A DNA stretch of 64,000 nucleotides from Echinicola shivajiensis. Its GTDB lineage: Bacteria > Bacteroidota > Bacteroidia > Cytophagales > Cyclobacteriaceae. Under the pieces are notes generated by a model, which made no database searches, had not been told where the DNA came from, and saw only the letters and a list, made by a program, of their open reading frames with translations. The position numbers and the translations under genes were made by a program. The stretch is from the NCBI RefSeq assembly GCF_018642165.1, contig NZ_JAHHZM010000002.1, positions 496,001 through 560,000 of the forward strand. Direction: 5' to 3'. Of this stretch, positions 51,151 through 59,984 are shown one piece after another (the first letter of the stretch is position 1; each line of letters starts with the position of its first letter).

Positions 51151-52119
51151 TTATTTTCTAGCGATAGCTTTTTTAGCTGCTTTCACAATATTGTCAGCAT
51201 TCAATCCATATTTTTCCAATAGATCAGTTGGCGTTCCTGATTCACCGAATGAATCATCCACACCAATGAATTCCTGGGGAGATGGGTTGTTTCTGGCCAA
51301 AGTTTGGGCAACACTGTCACCTAGACCACCATTATATTGGTGCTCTTCAGCAGTAACACAAGCACCAGTTTTAGCTACAGATTCCAAGATGGCTTCAGTA
51401 TCCAAGGGTTTGATGGTGTGGATATTGATCACCTCAGCGCTGATACCTTCTTCTCTTAGTTTAGCTTCGGCTACTACAGCTTCCCATACCAAATGACCTG
51501 TGGCAAAGATGGTTACATCTGTACCTTCGATCATTTTCCAAGCCTTGCCGATTTCAAATTTTTGGTCAGCAGGAGTAAAGATAGGCCATTTTGGACGGCC
51601 AAACCTCAAATAAACAGGACCTTCATATTCAGCGATGGCCATAGTAGCTGCTTTTGTCTGATTGTAATCACAAGGGTTGATTACAGTCATATTTGGCAAC
51701 ATTCTCATCATGCCCAAATCTTCAAGAATCTGGTGGGTAGCTCCATCTTCTCCCAAAGTCAACCCGGCGTGGGAAGCACAGATTTTAACATTTTTCTCAG
51801 AATAGGCAATCGACTGACGAATTTGGTCATAAACACGTCCAGTAGAGAAGTTGGCAAAGGTTCCGGTAAAAGGAATTTTACCATTGATGCTCATACCAGC
51901 CGCTAAGCCCATCATATTGGCTTCAGCAATACCTACCTGAAAGAACCTTTCTGGGAATTCTTTCTGGAAGGCACCCATTTTAAGTGATCCGATAAGATCA
52001 GCGCAAAGTCCCACTACATTTGGGTTTTTACGTCCTGCTTCTAGCAAGCCATCTCCAAATCCAGAACGGGTGTCTTGCTTTTCTGTATAGGTAAATTTAG
52101 TTTCTAAAGTCTTTTCCAT
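51151..52119 (-). CDS. Transketolase, C-terminal subunit
   Basis: A 322-residue subunit of split transketolase: Pyr domain plus C-terminal domain. Diagnostic stretches are RSGFGDGLLEAGRKNPNVVGLCADL, GIAEANMMGLAAGMSINGKIPFTGTFANF (catalytic Glu in GIAEANM), SHAGLTLGEDGATHQILEDLGMMR and ITAEEHQYNGGLG-like. The start is ATG 52119 (MEKTLETKF) rather than the upstream ATG 52140, because the family begins there. It works with the N-terminal subunit 66 bp upstream. Pathways: non-oxidative pentose phosphate. Confidence 0.94.
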   Translation of the reverse strand: MEKTLETKFTYTEKQDTRSGFGDGLLEAGRKNPNVVGLCADLIGSLKMGAFQKEFPERFFQVGIAEANMMGLAAGMSINGKIPFTGTFANFSTGRVYDQIRQSIAYSEKNVKICASHAGLTLGEDGATHQILEDLGMMRMLPNMTVINPCDYNQTKAATMAIAEYEGPVYLRFGRPKWPIFTPADQKFEIGKAWKMIEGTDVTIFATGHLVWEAVVAEAKLREEGISAEVINIHTIKPLDTEAILESVAKTGACVTAEEHQYNGGLGDSVAQTLARNNPSPQEFIGVDDSFGESGTPTDLLEKYGLNADNIVKAAKKAIARK

Positions 52120-52185
52120 TTTTTGATCTGTTAAGCCCAAGCAATCTGAACTGATCAGGGATTGGGCGGTTAACTGTTTTGTTGA

Positions 52186-53037
52186 TTAATAGTCACCAAG
52201 GGTTTCTTCCAACTGACCCAAGGCATTCTCCAATTGTTCATCACTTGGAGCGATTCCGTGCCACTTGTGTGTACCGACCATAAAATCAACGCCGTATCCC
52301 ATTTCAGTATGAAGCAGGTTCAGTACCGGCTTTCCTTTACCCAATAGTGTTTTGGCATATGCCAAACCAGCTACTACTGATTCCATGTCATTACCTTTTA
52401 GGGTATCAATAACTTCCCATCCGAAAGCTTCCCATTTTGATTTCAAATCCTGTAGGCTCATTACAGCTTCTGTAGGACCATCTATTTGCTGGCCGTTGAA
52501 GTCAATGGTAGCAATCAGATTGTCCACTTTATGGTGAGGAGCATACATGGCAGCTTCCCAGATTTGGCCTTCCTGCTGCTCACCATCTCCCATCAAGGCG
52601 TATACTATGCCCTCATCTCCGTCTATTTTTTTTGCTTGGGCAGCACCAATGGCTACAGAAAGTCCTTGACCCAAAGATCCAGAGGCAATTCTGATACCTG
52701 GAAGTCCTTCCTCAGTGGCTGGGTGACCTTGTAATCTGCTATCGATCTTTCTAAAAGTCTTTAGCTCTTCTGTATTGAAATATCCGCTTCTGGCCAAAAC
52801 ACTGTACCATACAGGTGAAATGTGACCATTTGAAAGGAAGAAAAGGTCTTCCCCTTTACCTTCCATGCTGAAGTTGGATTTATGATTCATTTGGTTGAAG
52901 TACAGTGCCACGAAAAATTCTGTACATCCCAAAGAAGCACCTGGGTGCCCTGATTGTACTTCGTGAACCATACGTAAAATGTCCCGTCTCACTTGTGAGG
53001 CAGTCTTTTTTAGTTGTTCGGTGGATAGCTTTTCCAT
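52186..53037 (-). CDS. Transketolase, N-terminal subunit
   Basis: A 283-residue thiamine-diphosphate-binding subunit. RRDILRMVHEVQSGHPGASLGCTEFFVALYF at the start and GDGEQQEGQIWEAAMYAPHHKVDNLIATIDFNGQQIDG in the middle; the GDG...N ThDP-Mg motif is complete. With the downstream C subunit it moves two-carbon units between sugar phosphates. It follows bcp by 10 bp on the same strand, so all three genes are likely co-transcribed. Confidence 0.95.
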   Translation of the reverse strand: MEKLSTEQLKKTASQVRRDILRMVHEVQSGHPGASLGCTEFFVALYFNQMNHKSNFSMEGKGEDLFFLSNGHISPVWYSVLARSGYFNTEELKTFRKIDSRLQGHPATEEGLPGIRIASGSLGQGLSVAIGAAQAKKIDGDEGIVYALMGDGEQQEGQIWEAAMYAPHHKVDNLIATIDFNGQQIDGPTEAVMSLQDLKSKWEAFGWEVIDTLKGNDMESVVAGLAYAKTLLGKGKPVLNLLHTEMGYGVDFMVGTHKWHGIAPSDEQLENALGQLEETLGDY

Positions 53038-53047
53038 TTTAAAGGAA

Positions 53048-53497
53048 TTAATTAAGTATTTGATTTGAATGTTCTTTTGTTTTTACTTTCTCAATGATCT
53101 CGGCAATTTTACCTTCCTCATCAATGACAAAGGTGGTTCTTACAGTGCCCATATAGGTTCTACCATAATTGTTTTTTTCTCTCCAAGTGTTGTAGAGATT
53201 GTGTACCTTTTTGTCTTCATCCGCTATCAAAGAGAAAGGAAGCTCATGTTTTTCAATGAACTTTTGATGGGATTTTTCTGAGTCTGTACTGATTCCGAAG
53301 ACCACATAGCCTGCGTTGATCAGTGCATCATAGTTATCTCTTAGGTTACAAGCTTGGGTAGTACAGCCAGGAGTGTTGTCCTTGGGATAAAAATATAAAA
53401 CCACTTTTTTGCCTTTGTAGTCAGATAGTTTCACTGTGCTGCCATCTTCAATTTTGGCTTCAAAATCTGGGGCTTGCATTCCTACTTCCAGTGCCAT
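53048..53497 (-). CDS. bcp: Thioredoxin-dependent peroxiredoxin, Bcp type
   Basis: A 149-residue peroxiredoxin with peroxidatic Cys45 and resolving Cys50 in FYPKDNTPGCTTQACNLRDN. The VRTTFVIDEEGKIAEIIEKV segment is typical of Bcp. It reduces H2O2 and organic hydroperoxides in the cytoplasm. It is placed directly before the split transketolase. It is closer to standard Bcp than the paralogue at 17167, so the two may differ in partners. Confidence 0.95.
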   Translation of the reverse strand: MALEVGMQAPDFEAKIEDGSTVKLSDYKGKKVVLYFYPKDNTPGCTTQACNLRDNYDALINAGYVVFGISTDSEKSHQKFIEKHELPFSLIADEDKKVHNLYNTWREKNNYGRTYMGTVRTTFVIDEEGKIAEIIEKVKTKEHSNQILN

Positions 53498-53562
53498 GTT
53501 GTTTCGTCTTTTAGGTTAAGTGTTTTTTTGACAATTAAAGTTCTCAATTATTTTTTTAAATT

Positions 53563-55428
53563 CTAGAGTTTTCTTGAAAAAACTTTAGAATTTCCTGCAT
53601 TATCTGTGACTTTTAACTCAAATTGGCCTTTAAAAGGCTCTTTTGAGGTTCGCTGGGTCCAAATAACCCTGCTTTTATGTTCATATCGCATGATAACCCA
53701 TTTTCCATCTATTCGTGCTTCGAAGTCTTTAATTCCGGATCTATTATCATCAATAACGAATCTTAAACTTGAAGAATTGACCCTTACAGGCCTTATACTT
53801 GGAGGGGTATTGTCTTCAGCGAGTACAAAAGTACCAAATTTTTTGGTTTTAAAGGTGAAATGGTCACCTTCCCATTCTCCTCCCAAGAATTGCTTCCAGC
53901 CATTTTCATAAAGTTGGTAGGCATGTATATGCTCACGCTCTCCCGAATAGTCAGAAACATCCATACTTACCTCTATCTCATTTCTTAGGTAGTCATCCTG
54001 ATTGTTGTTTATTTTGATAGAAGGTCTTCCATCATAGCTGCCTCTTTCAGTACTTAGGAAGAGACTTTCCAGTAATGATTCCTTATCAAATCTGATATGG
54101 GTATATCCATCACTGAAAGAATGTTCCTTGTTAAATGGTATTTTTGCTTGTATTCCTGGGTAAATCATTTCTGTACACACATCGATAGAATCAGGTACCC
54201 CATATTCCATATCCCAAATATATGTTCTATATCTAGGGTCCTCATAGGAAAGCATCACATCTAGCATCAATCCATCTACATAAAACTTAGCTAACTTATG
54301 CTGTTCTGTTTTATCTGTTCTAAGGATCATCCAATTATGATGAAATTCGACCTTTTTGCTGGAGCGGCTGTTATACCTAATATCATAATTAGGTGCATCC
54401 CCCTTAAATTTTATGTCGAGGTCAGTTTTGTTGCCAAAAACGTCTTCCAATTTTACCTGGACATTTTTTACACTGTCTGGGCTGACCTCAATGGCTCCAC
54501 TATGTAGCTGATTGGGGCTGTAATAGTCAAATTGATTATAGGCTGTTGTATAAAGCTTGGTATAGCTGTTTTGATGGGTATGGGATAGTAGGAAACGGCC
54601 AAGGTTAAAATCTACCTTGTCTACATTGACATCAAAGGTCTTCTGTCCATCCTCATAAATTTCGAAGTGCGGAAAGCCATTTCTATTATATGCACCATCC
54701 AGTTTGTCATAGCCTCTTACTTCTATCCCTACCTTGCCAGTAATATGGATAGGTTGGTCTACCACATATTTGTTGCCTCGGAAATTGGCCCTAATTACGG
54801 TCCTCTCAAACTTTCCGTTGATCCTACTGTCAAGTTCTAAGGGCGTAAGGGCTATTGAAGTAAGGGTAGGAGGAGTGTTGTCCTCAATTTCCTGAAAACC
54901 ATATTTCAAAGGGTCCACGGCTCTGTCCAAAGAATCTCTGATTTCAAAATGTAAATGTGGGCCACCTGAACTTCCCGTATTTCCCGAATAGGCAATTACA
55001 TCCCCTTTTTTTACAGGTAGCGCATTGGATTCAGGGAAGATTTCCAGTTCGTTCTGCTCAGCATCAATCATCTTTCCCCACATAAAATCGGCTATATGGT
55101 CATTGAAGTCTTTTAAATGTCCATATAAGGAGAACATGCCATTGGTATGCTTGAGAATAAGAAGGTTACCATAGCCAAAGGAAGATATCTTCATTCTGTA
55201 AACTTCTCCATCAGCCACGGCATAAACAGGAAGTCCCTGTCTACCTTCCGTTTTTATATCAATTCCGGTATGGAAATGGTTTGGGCGTATTTCACTCATG
55301 TTCCCGGAAAGGTAGTTACGCTCTCCCGGCTTGATGGGGAATTGAAAATAATCTATTTTCAATTGGGCAATAGCAGGCACTGAACAGCCCCATAAAAGGA
55401 ATATCAGCAGGAACTTATTTAATCTCAA
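53563..55428 (-). CDS. M23-family metallopeptidase, exported
   Basis: A 621-residue protein with a signal peptide (MRLNKFLLIFLLWGCSVPAIA). The LytM domain sits near the N-terminus (about 45-170): NHFHTGIDIKTEGRQGLPVYAVADGEV with the first zinc His, then LYGHL and GGPHLHFEIRD with the HxH pair. About 440 residues of beta-rich repeats follow. The usual role is cleavage of cross-bridge peptides in peptidoglycan or regulation of amidases. Its ATG is inside the 3' end of the FAH gene (14-bp overlap). Confidence 0.9.
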   Translation of the reverse strand: MRLNKFLLIFLLWGCSVPAIAQLKIDYFQFPIKPGERNYLSGNMSEIRPNHFHTGIDIKTEGRQGLPVYAVADGEVYRMKISSFGYGNLLILKHTNGMFSLYGHLKDFNDHIADFMWGKMIDAEQNELEIFPESNALPVKKGDVIAYSGNTGSSGGPHLHFEIRDSLDRAVDPLKYGFQEIEDNTPPTLTSIALTPLELDSRINGKFERTVIRANFRGNKYVVDQPIHITGKVGIEVRGYDKLDGAYNRNGFPHFEIYEDGQKTFDVNVDKVDFNLGRFLLSHTHQNSYTKLYTTAYNQFDYYSPNQLHSGAIEVSPDSVKNVQVKLEDVFGNKTDLDIKFKGDAPNYDIRYNSRSSKKVEFHHNWMILRTDKTEQHKLAKFYVDGLMLDVMLSYEDPRYRTYIWDMEYGVPDSIDVCTEMIYPGIQAKIPFNKEHSFSDGYTHIRFDKESLLESLFLSTERGSYDGRPSIKINNNQDDYLRNEIEVSMDVSDYSGEREHIHAYQLYENGWKQFLGGEWEGDHFTFKTKKFGTFVLAEDNTPPSIRPVRVNSSSLRFVIDDNRSGIKDFEARIDGKWVIMRYEHKSRVIWTQRTSKEPFKGQFELKVTDNAGNSKVFSRKL

Positions 55429-56026
55429 AATCCAATAATTTTTTATCTTCTATATATGCTTCCAGGTGATCGCCAACATTTACTTTTCCTACTCCGGCTG
55501 GAGTTCCAGTAAATATCAAGTCTCCCTTTTTTAACGTAAAAAATTGTGAAATGTATTCCAGAATGACTCCAAAGTCAAAAAGCATCATGGAAGTGTTTCC
55601 CTTTTGTTTTTGCTCACCATTAATGTTTAAATGGAAATTGATATCATTAAAATCTTTGATGTCTTTTACCGGTAAAAATTGTCCAACAGGAGCTGAACCG
55701 TTGAATCCTTTGGCAATTTCCCAAGGCAAACCTTTTTCCTTACACTTTTTCTGAAGGTCCCTCGCTGTAAAATCAATGCCAATTCCTATTTCTTCAAAAT
55801 ATCTATGGGCAAATTCTCTTTTGATAAATTTACCTTCTTTGTTGATTTTTAGAACCAATTCCACTTCATGGTGTATATCATTGGAGAAATCAGGCATATA
55901 AAAAGGCATATTGTTTTTCAATAATGCCGTATCTGGTTTGAGAAAAACCACTGGGTTTTTGGGTCTTTCATTTTGAAGCTCTTCTATATGTTCTGTATAA
56001 TTTCGGCCTATGGCAATGATTTTCAT
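55415..56026 (-). CDS. Fumarylacetoacetate hydrolase family protein
   Basis: A 203-residue FAH-fold enzyme beginning MKIIAIGRNYTEHIEELQNERPKNP. The metal ligands appear in HHEVELVLKI, IGIDFTARDLQ and the ending GDLIFTGTPAGVGKVNVGD. Family members hydrolyse C-C bonds of acylpyruvates or decarboxylate oxaloacetate. The gene overlaps the M23 gene by 14 bp, so co-translation is likely. The reaction is unassigned. Confidence 0.92.
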   Translation of the reverse strand: MKIIAIGRNYTEHIEELQNERPKNPVVFLKPDTALLKNNMPFYMPDFSNDIHHEVELVLKINKEGKFIKREFAHRYFEEIGIGIDFTARDLQKKCKEKGLPWEIAKGFNGSAPVGQFLPVKDIKDFNDINFHLNINGEQKQKGNTSMMLFDFGVILEYISQFFTLKKGDLIFTGTPAGVGKVNVGDHLEAYIEDKKLLDFEIK

Positions 56027-56266
56027 GAAAGGTATAGATTTTAAGGTGCTTATGATTTCACAAAGAAACTATATATGCCTGTATTAATAAAATGTTTCTA
56101 AGGCATAATTCCTGAAGATTTGCACTAAAGCTTGTTTTTGGCGGGTCAGCATCCTGAAATTTGAAAAAGAATTGGTCCAGTTAGAAAAATAAAATTTGTC
56201 TGATAAAATCAGATAGAAGGAAAATGGCCTAACGTAATTGAAATATTAAACTTCTAGGATTTTCAA

Positions 56267-56764
56267 TTACTCGAAAACCGGCCTGAATGGATATACAATT
56301 CTTTTAAGAATGGTATGGATTCTGTTGGTAGGCTTTTTACTTGAATGAACTTTTCTGACAGGAGATTTTTGAGGATTTGTTTTCTTGATGGTAAATAATT
56401 TCAAATTAAAGGTCCTCTCATGTACTTCCACTTCATAAATATCCAAAGCTGCTTTTTGGAAATTTTGATTTCCAAAGACTACTCTTATTTCTTTAGTTTC
56501 TTCATGCGAGTTTTGTCTAAGGAATTCTTTTAAGGCTTGAAACAAATCCTTAGTTGTTAATGAGCAGATAGGATCACCTTCTTCAAAAACATGGATCTGG
56601 ATGTATTTTTTACCTGTTAGAGCCTCTTTAAAAATTTCAACTTTGCCTAAGTTTAAACAACTTTTTGCAATTAATCCCGGCAGATATTCAATCTTGATCG
56701 GCATTTGAGGTACAATCTCCAATAACTGAATAATGTCTTTTGTTTGCATAAATTTGCCGTTCAT
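56267..56764 (-). CDS. DUF6428-like protein, divergent paralogue
   Basis: A 165-residue protein that aligns with the ars-operon DUF6428 protein: IIQLLEIVPQMPIKIEYLPG vs FIQHLRENQDIPLLIEYAEG; FGNQNFQKAALDIYEVEVHERTFNLKLFTI vs YGNEDFHTALMNLGNISVSDGNLHIQLFET. The Cys-rich tail of that protein is absent and replaced by a basic tail (KSPVRKVHSSKKPTNRIHT). It lies 300 bp beyond the acr3 stop on the same strand, after an A/T-rich gap. Met6 may be the start. I infer a common origin; the function of DUF6428 is unknown. Confidence 0.75.
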   Translation of the reverse strand: MNGKFMQTKDIIQLLEIVPQMPIKIEYLPGLIAKSCLNLGKVEIFKEALTGKKYIQIHVFEEGDPICSLTTKDLFQALKEFLRQNSHEETKEIRVVFGNQNFQKAALDIYEVEVHERTFNLKLFTIKKTNPQKSPVRKVHSSKKPTNRIHTILKRIVYPFRPVFE

Positions 56765-57063
56765 TTAATATTGTAAGAATACGAAAAAAAAAGTTTAAAT
56801 GCTTAAAAACCCATAAAAATCTTTTGGGTTTCTCTGAAATATTCAATTTAATAATTAGATAATATTATTTTTAGCGCGTAAATTGGTGAAAATCACCATG
56901 GTTAGGAGGAGAGCAAACTAAAGAGAATGTCCAAAATCTCATCAAATAAGTTGATAGCTACTGTAAAGCCAGAACTATGGGTTATGTGATGAGGTGAAAT
57001 ATTCTCTTTGGTATTCTTACTTAAGAAGAGCTTTGAATGCTATGTGGCTACGTGTAATTTGGA
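56765..57063. other. Intergenic, 299 bp
   Basis: Gap between acr3 and the DUF6428-like gene. A weak hairpin AAACCCA...TTGGGTTT (about 56806-56831) and GGTGAAAATCACC (56884-56896) are visible. No gene was recognised. Confidence 0.5.
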
Positions 57064-58116
57064 TCAGGACGTATAATATTTGGATTTTAACAAGAACGAG
57101 AGCTTTACTAAAAGAATCAAAGCAGGTACTTCGATCAAAGGTCCTATTACCCCCACAAAGGCCTGACCGCTATGAATTCCAAATACAGCGATGGCCACTG
57201 CAATGGCTAGCTCAAAGTTATTCCCAGCAGCAGTAAATGCGACGGCGGCATTTTGGCTGTAATCTGCTCCCAGGAGCTTGCAGGTAATAAATCCAATAAC
57301 AAACATGATCAGAAAGTATATCAATAAAGGGATAGCAATTTGAACAACATCCAGTGGAATTTCTACGATCATTTCTCCCTTTAGGCTGAACATGATAATA
57401 ATTGTCAATAGAAGTGCTACCAAGGTTATGGGAGAAATATTAGGGATAAAGGTCTCATTGTACCATTTTTCACTTTTCAAGCTACTCAGAAGGGGCCTGC
57501 TGATCATTCCAGCAAAGAAGGGGATACCAAGATAAATCAATACACTTTCTGCGATCATGCTCATAGAAATGTCAACAATAGCACCATCTATACCGAAATA
57601 AGGAGGTAAAATGGTAATGAAAAACCAAGCATAAAAACTATAAGCAAAAACCTGAAAGATGCTGTTTAAGGCTACCAGGCCTGCCCCATATTCTTTGCTT
57701 CCCTCTGCCAGATCATTCCATACCAAGACCATTGCGATGCACCTGGCCAAACCTATCAGGATTAAGCCTGTCATGTATTCCGGTTGATCCCTGAGAAAGA
57801 CCAAAGCTAGAACGAACATCAAAACTGGTCCAATAATCCAGTTGAGCAAAAGGGAGATGCTCAGGATTTTGATATTTTTGAATACTTTGGGCAAAAGACT
57901 GTAATTGGCCTTGGCAAGTGGAGGATACATCATTAAGATCAATCCAATGGCAATAGGAATATTGGTGGTGCCCTGGCTATAACTATTGATCTTATCCGCA
58001 AATTGGGGAAATATGTATCCCAATAGAATGCCAAGTCCCATGGCAAGGAAAATCCATAAGGTAAGGTACTGGTTGAGGAAGCTTAGTTTTTTCATATAAA
58101 GGTACTGTATAGCCAT
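57064..58116 (-). CDS. acr3: ACR3-family arsenite efflux transporter
   Basis: A 350-residue inner-membrane protein with about ten hydrophobic segments starting near residue 14 ([24 protein letters not shown]). The conserved Cys is in [34 protein letters not shown], the essential ACR3 motif, and a conserved Glu lies in the last third ([13 protein letters not shown]). It expels arsenite. It follows arsC by 50 bp and is the last gene of the arsR-DUF6428-arsC-acr3 operon. ATG 58095 is an alternative start (MKKLSFLNQ). Confidence 0.95.
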   Translation of the reverse strand: MAIQYLYMKKLSFLNQYLTLWIFLAMGLGILLGYIFPQFADKINSYSQGTTNIPIAIGLILMMYPPLAKANYSLLPKVFKNIKILSISLLLNWIIGPVLMFVLALVFLRDQPEYMTGLILIGLARCIAMVLVWNDLAEGSKEYGAGLVALNSIFQVFAYSFYAWFFITILPPYFGIDGAIVDISMSMIAESVLIYLGIPFFAGMISRPLLSSLKSEKWYNETFIPNISPITLVALLLTIIIMFSLKGEMIVEIPLDVVQIAIPLLIYFLIMFVIGFITCKLLGADYSQNAAVAFTAAGNNFELAIAVAIAVFGIHSGQAFVGVIGPLIEVPALILLVKLSFLLKSKYYTS

Positions 58117-58166
58117 GCTTAGCCTGTTTAGTTGAGCATTAATGGCGAAAAGAAACTAAATAGGGG

Positions 58167-58790
58167 TTATTTGATATTGGAAAAGACATAAAGCATTTCC
58201 ATGGCGATTTGATCTGATCTCTCTGAATATTTGTCTTCCTCTAAATCAGTATCATCAAATGCTTTTGGATCTTCATATCTTAAGGGAATTCTTTCTGAAG
58301 CGCCAGGAATATGTGGGCAATTTTGATCTGCATGGGAGCAAGTCATGATCGCGGCAAAATCATTTTGAGGATTGTTAATATCATCGTAAAGCTTTGAAAA
58401 TGCCTTAAAGGAAGGGATATCCTCTCCAGGAAAGATTTCATAGAGCGGGTTTTCACTTCCCAATTTTGAAATCCTGAACCCTGCATTTTCTAGGGCTTTT
58501 ACGGCTCTCCAATTGAAAGCAGTGATTTCTGTTCCTCCAGAATAACTTTGTACTGGGATATTGTAGTAATAAGCCGCCAATTGAGACCAGATTTGTCCCA
58601 ATTGGCTTCTTCTTGAGTTATGTGTGCAGATAAAGTTCAGTTGCACGGTTTTTCCAGCTTCGTTTGCCTGCTTTACGTATTGGATTAATTGATTCAGCTC
58701 TTTTTCACGTTCCTCTTTTGGCTTAAAGGATTTTAATTGTTCAATCTTGGAGAGTAGTTCCGGGAAGATCTTTTTCTGTTTTTTATTCAT
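58167..58790 (-). CDS. arsC: Arsenate reductase, thioredoxin-type (LMW-PTP fold)
   Basis: A 207-residue enzyme with a low-molecular-weight phosphatase fold. The P-loop is CTHNSRRS with Cys55. The second cysteine pair Cys151 and Cys158 (TCSHADQNCP) has the seven-residue spacing of the Cys82/Cys89 pair in Staphylococcus ArsC. The thiol cascade Cys55-Cys151-Cys158 reduces arsenate to arsenite with thioredoxin. An N-terminal extension of about 45 residues is longer than in standard ArsC. It lies 6 bp downstream of the DUF6428 gene. Confidence 0.9.
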   Translation of the reverse strand: MNKKQKKIFPELLSKIEQLKSFKPKEEREKELNQLIQYVKQANEAGKTVQLNFICTHNSRRSQLGQIWSQLAAYYYNIPVQSYSGGTEITAFNWRAVKALENAGFRISKLGSENPLYEIFPGEDIPSFKAFSKLYDDINNPQNDFAAIMTCSHADQNCPHIPGASERIPLRYEDPKAFDDTDLEEDKYSERSDQIAMEMLYVFSNIK

Positions 58791-58796
58791 ATTGAT

Positions 58797-59339
58797 TTAA
58801 CAGCAATTTGATTCTGGCTCACATTTTAAGGTGTTCGTTGATTTAAGTGATTTCAAAGGTACTTTGATTTTTGTTTTTGGGCTTGGGCAACATGCAGCGG
58901 CTTTTTCTTCAGGGCTATTGGCACGGTCCTTAGCTTTACATGTAGTGCTGGTTTCGAATAATTGAATATGAAGATTTCCATCAGAAACGGAAATATTCCC
59001 CAAGTTCATCAAAGCCGTATGAAAGTCCTCATTTCCATATTCAAATTTAATATCTGTTTCTTGAAAAGTAGGTCTAACCTTTTCAACCAAGTCAAATATT
59101 TTAAGCGCTTTCTTACTGTTTAATCTATGAGTAGGATCGGGAAGCTCACTTTCCCAAATTTGCACATGGGTTTCTTGCCATTGATTTCTAATACCTCCGC
59201 AATCAACGGTATCAAAATTGACATTTTTTATCTCTGTAATGTGAAAGTCAGCTCTTACAAATTGACCTTCTGCATATTCGATTAGTAAGGGTATATCTTG
59301 GTTTTCCCTTAGGTGCTGGATAAATTCTTTGGTTTTCAT
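58797..59339 (-). CDS. DUF6428 protein of the arsenic operon
   Basis: A 180-residue protein starting at ATG 59339 (MKTKEFIQHLRENQDIPLLI). The N-terminal about 125 residues are the DUF6428 domain. The C-terminal tail carries Cys pairs (TTCKAKD, AAACCPSPK, KCEPESNCC), which could bind As(III) or another soft metal. It sits between arsR and arsC, gaps 39 and 6 bp, so a role in arsenic detoxification is inferred from context only. A divergent paralogue without the Cys tail lies after acr3. Confidence 0.85.
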   Translation of the reverse strand: MKTKEFIQHLRENQDIPLLIEYAEGQFVRADFHITEIKNVNFDTVDCGGIRNQWQETHVQIWESELPDPTHRLNSKKALKIFDLVEKVRPTFQETDIKFEYGNEDFHTALMNLGNISVSDGNLHIQLFETSTTCKAKDRANSPEEKAAACCPSPKTKIKVPLKSLKSTNTLKCEPESNCC

Positions 59340-59344
59340 GATAA

Positions 59345-59360
59345 ATTGCAATATTACGAT
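59345..59360. promoter_or_regulatory. Possible second ArsR site (O2)
   Basis: ATTGCAATATTACGAT agrees at 13 of 16 positions with the palindrome before arsR (ATCGCAATATAGCGAT) and lies 5 bp before the DUF6428 start codon. It could give ArsR control over the inner operon, or be chance in an A/T-rich gap. Confidence 0.45.
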
Positions 59361-59378
59361 AGTTGATGATAAATTTTT

Positions 59379-59714
59379 TTAACAACAGTTTTGTTTGTCT
59401 TCCATGTTGTATTGGTCAAATAACTCGTTAAATAGCTCCTTAATGCTTAGCCATTTGGATGGGTTGATACAATAGCTCATAGAAACCCCTTCAATGGTGC
59501 CTTGAATAATGTTCAGGTTTTTCAGTTCTCTTAAGTGTTGGCTTATTGTAGCTTGGGCAAGGCCTAGTTCCTGGACCAATTCACCGTTGATACAGGCATT
59601 GGTTCTTAGTAAATGCTGTATAATAGCTATTCTTGCTGGATGGGCGAAAGCCTTGGCGATCAATGCAAGTTCATTCTGCTCTTTAGTGAATAAATCTGTT
59701 TTTGTAATTCCCAT
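59379..59714 (-). CDS. arsR: ArsR-family transcriptional repressor
   Basis: A 111-residue winged-helix regulator. The DNA-binding segment is NGELVQELGLAQATISQHLRELKNLNIIQG (about 43-72). Cys41 (TNACINGEL), Cys82 (YCINPS) and the final Cys110-Cys111 are candidate As(III) ligands; the classical ELCVCD metal box is absent, so sensing must use a different set. It is first in the ars operon and a palindromic operator overlaps its promoter. Confidence 0.92.
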   Translation of the reverse strand: MGITKTDLFTKEQNELALIAKAFAHPARIAIIQHLLRTNACINGELVQELGLAQATISQHLRELKNLNIIQGTIEGVSMSYCINPSKWLSIKELFNELFDQYNMEDKQNCC

Positions 59715-59727
59715 TGTTTAATTGTTG

Positions 59728-59762
59728 TATCGCAATATAGCGATAATAAGTTTTGTTGCCAA
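59728..59762 (-). promoter_or_regulatory. ars operon promoter with overlapping ArsR operator
   Basis: On the minus strand, TTG (59760-59762), 20-bp spacer, TATATTGC (59732-59739), close to TAnnTTTG. The -7 box lies inside the perfect palindrome TATCGCAATATAGCGATA (59728-59745). Binding of ArsR there would block the promoter. Confidence 0.6.
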
Positions 59763-59984
59763 AAAAGTCATGCGTAAAGTGCGAAGAAAGGCCTGGTTGA
59801 AAAATACTCTTTATTAAAAACCGTTGAATTATAGTCAGTTTGACCAAAAGGTGATATTATTGTTGGGTAATTGTAAATTCATTCATATTTGATTAATTTA
59901 TAATTATAAAATTAGGTGGTCACGTATATTCTCGCGCAGAGTTTAAATTTGACGAATACCCAAAGTAGAGAAGGAGATTAAATT

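Noticed and set aside
53563-55428. Phage or prophage lysis role for the M23 peptidase
   Set aside because: It has a signal peptide and a long beta-rich C-terminus and is surrounded by housekeeping genes; there are no phage genes in the window.
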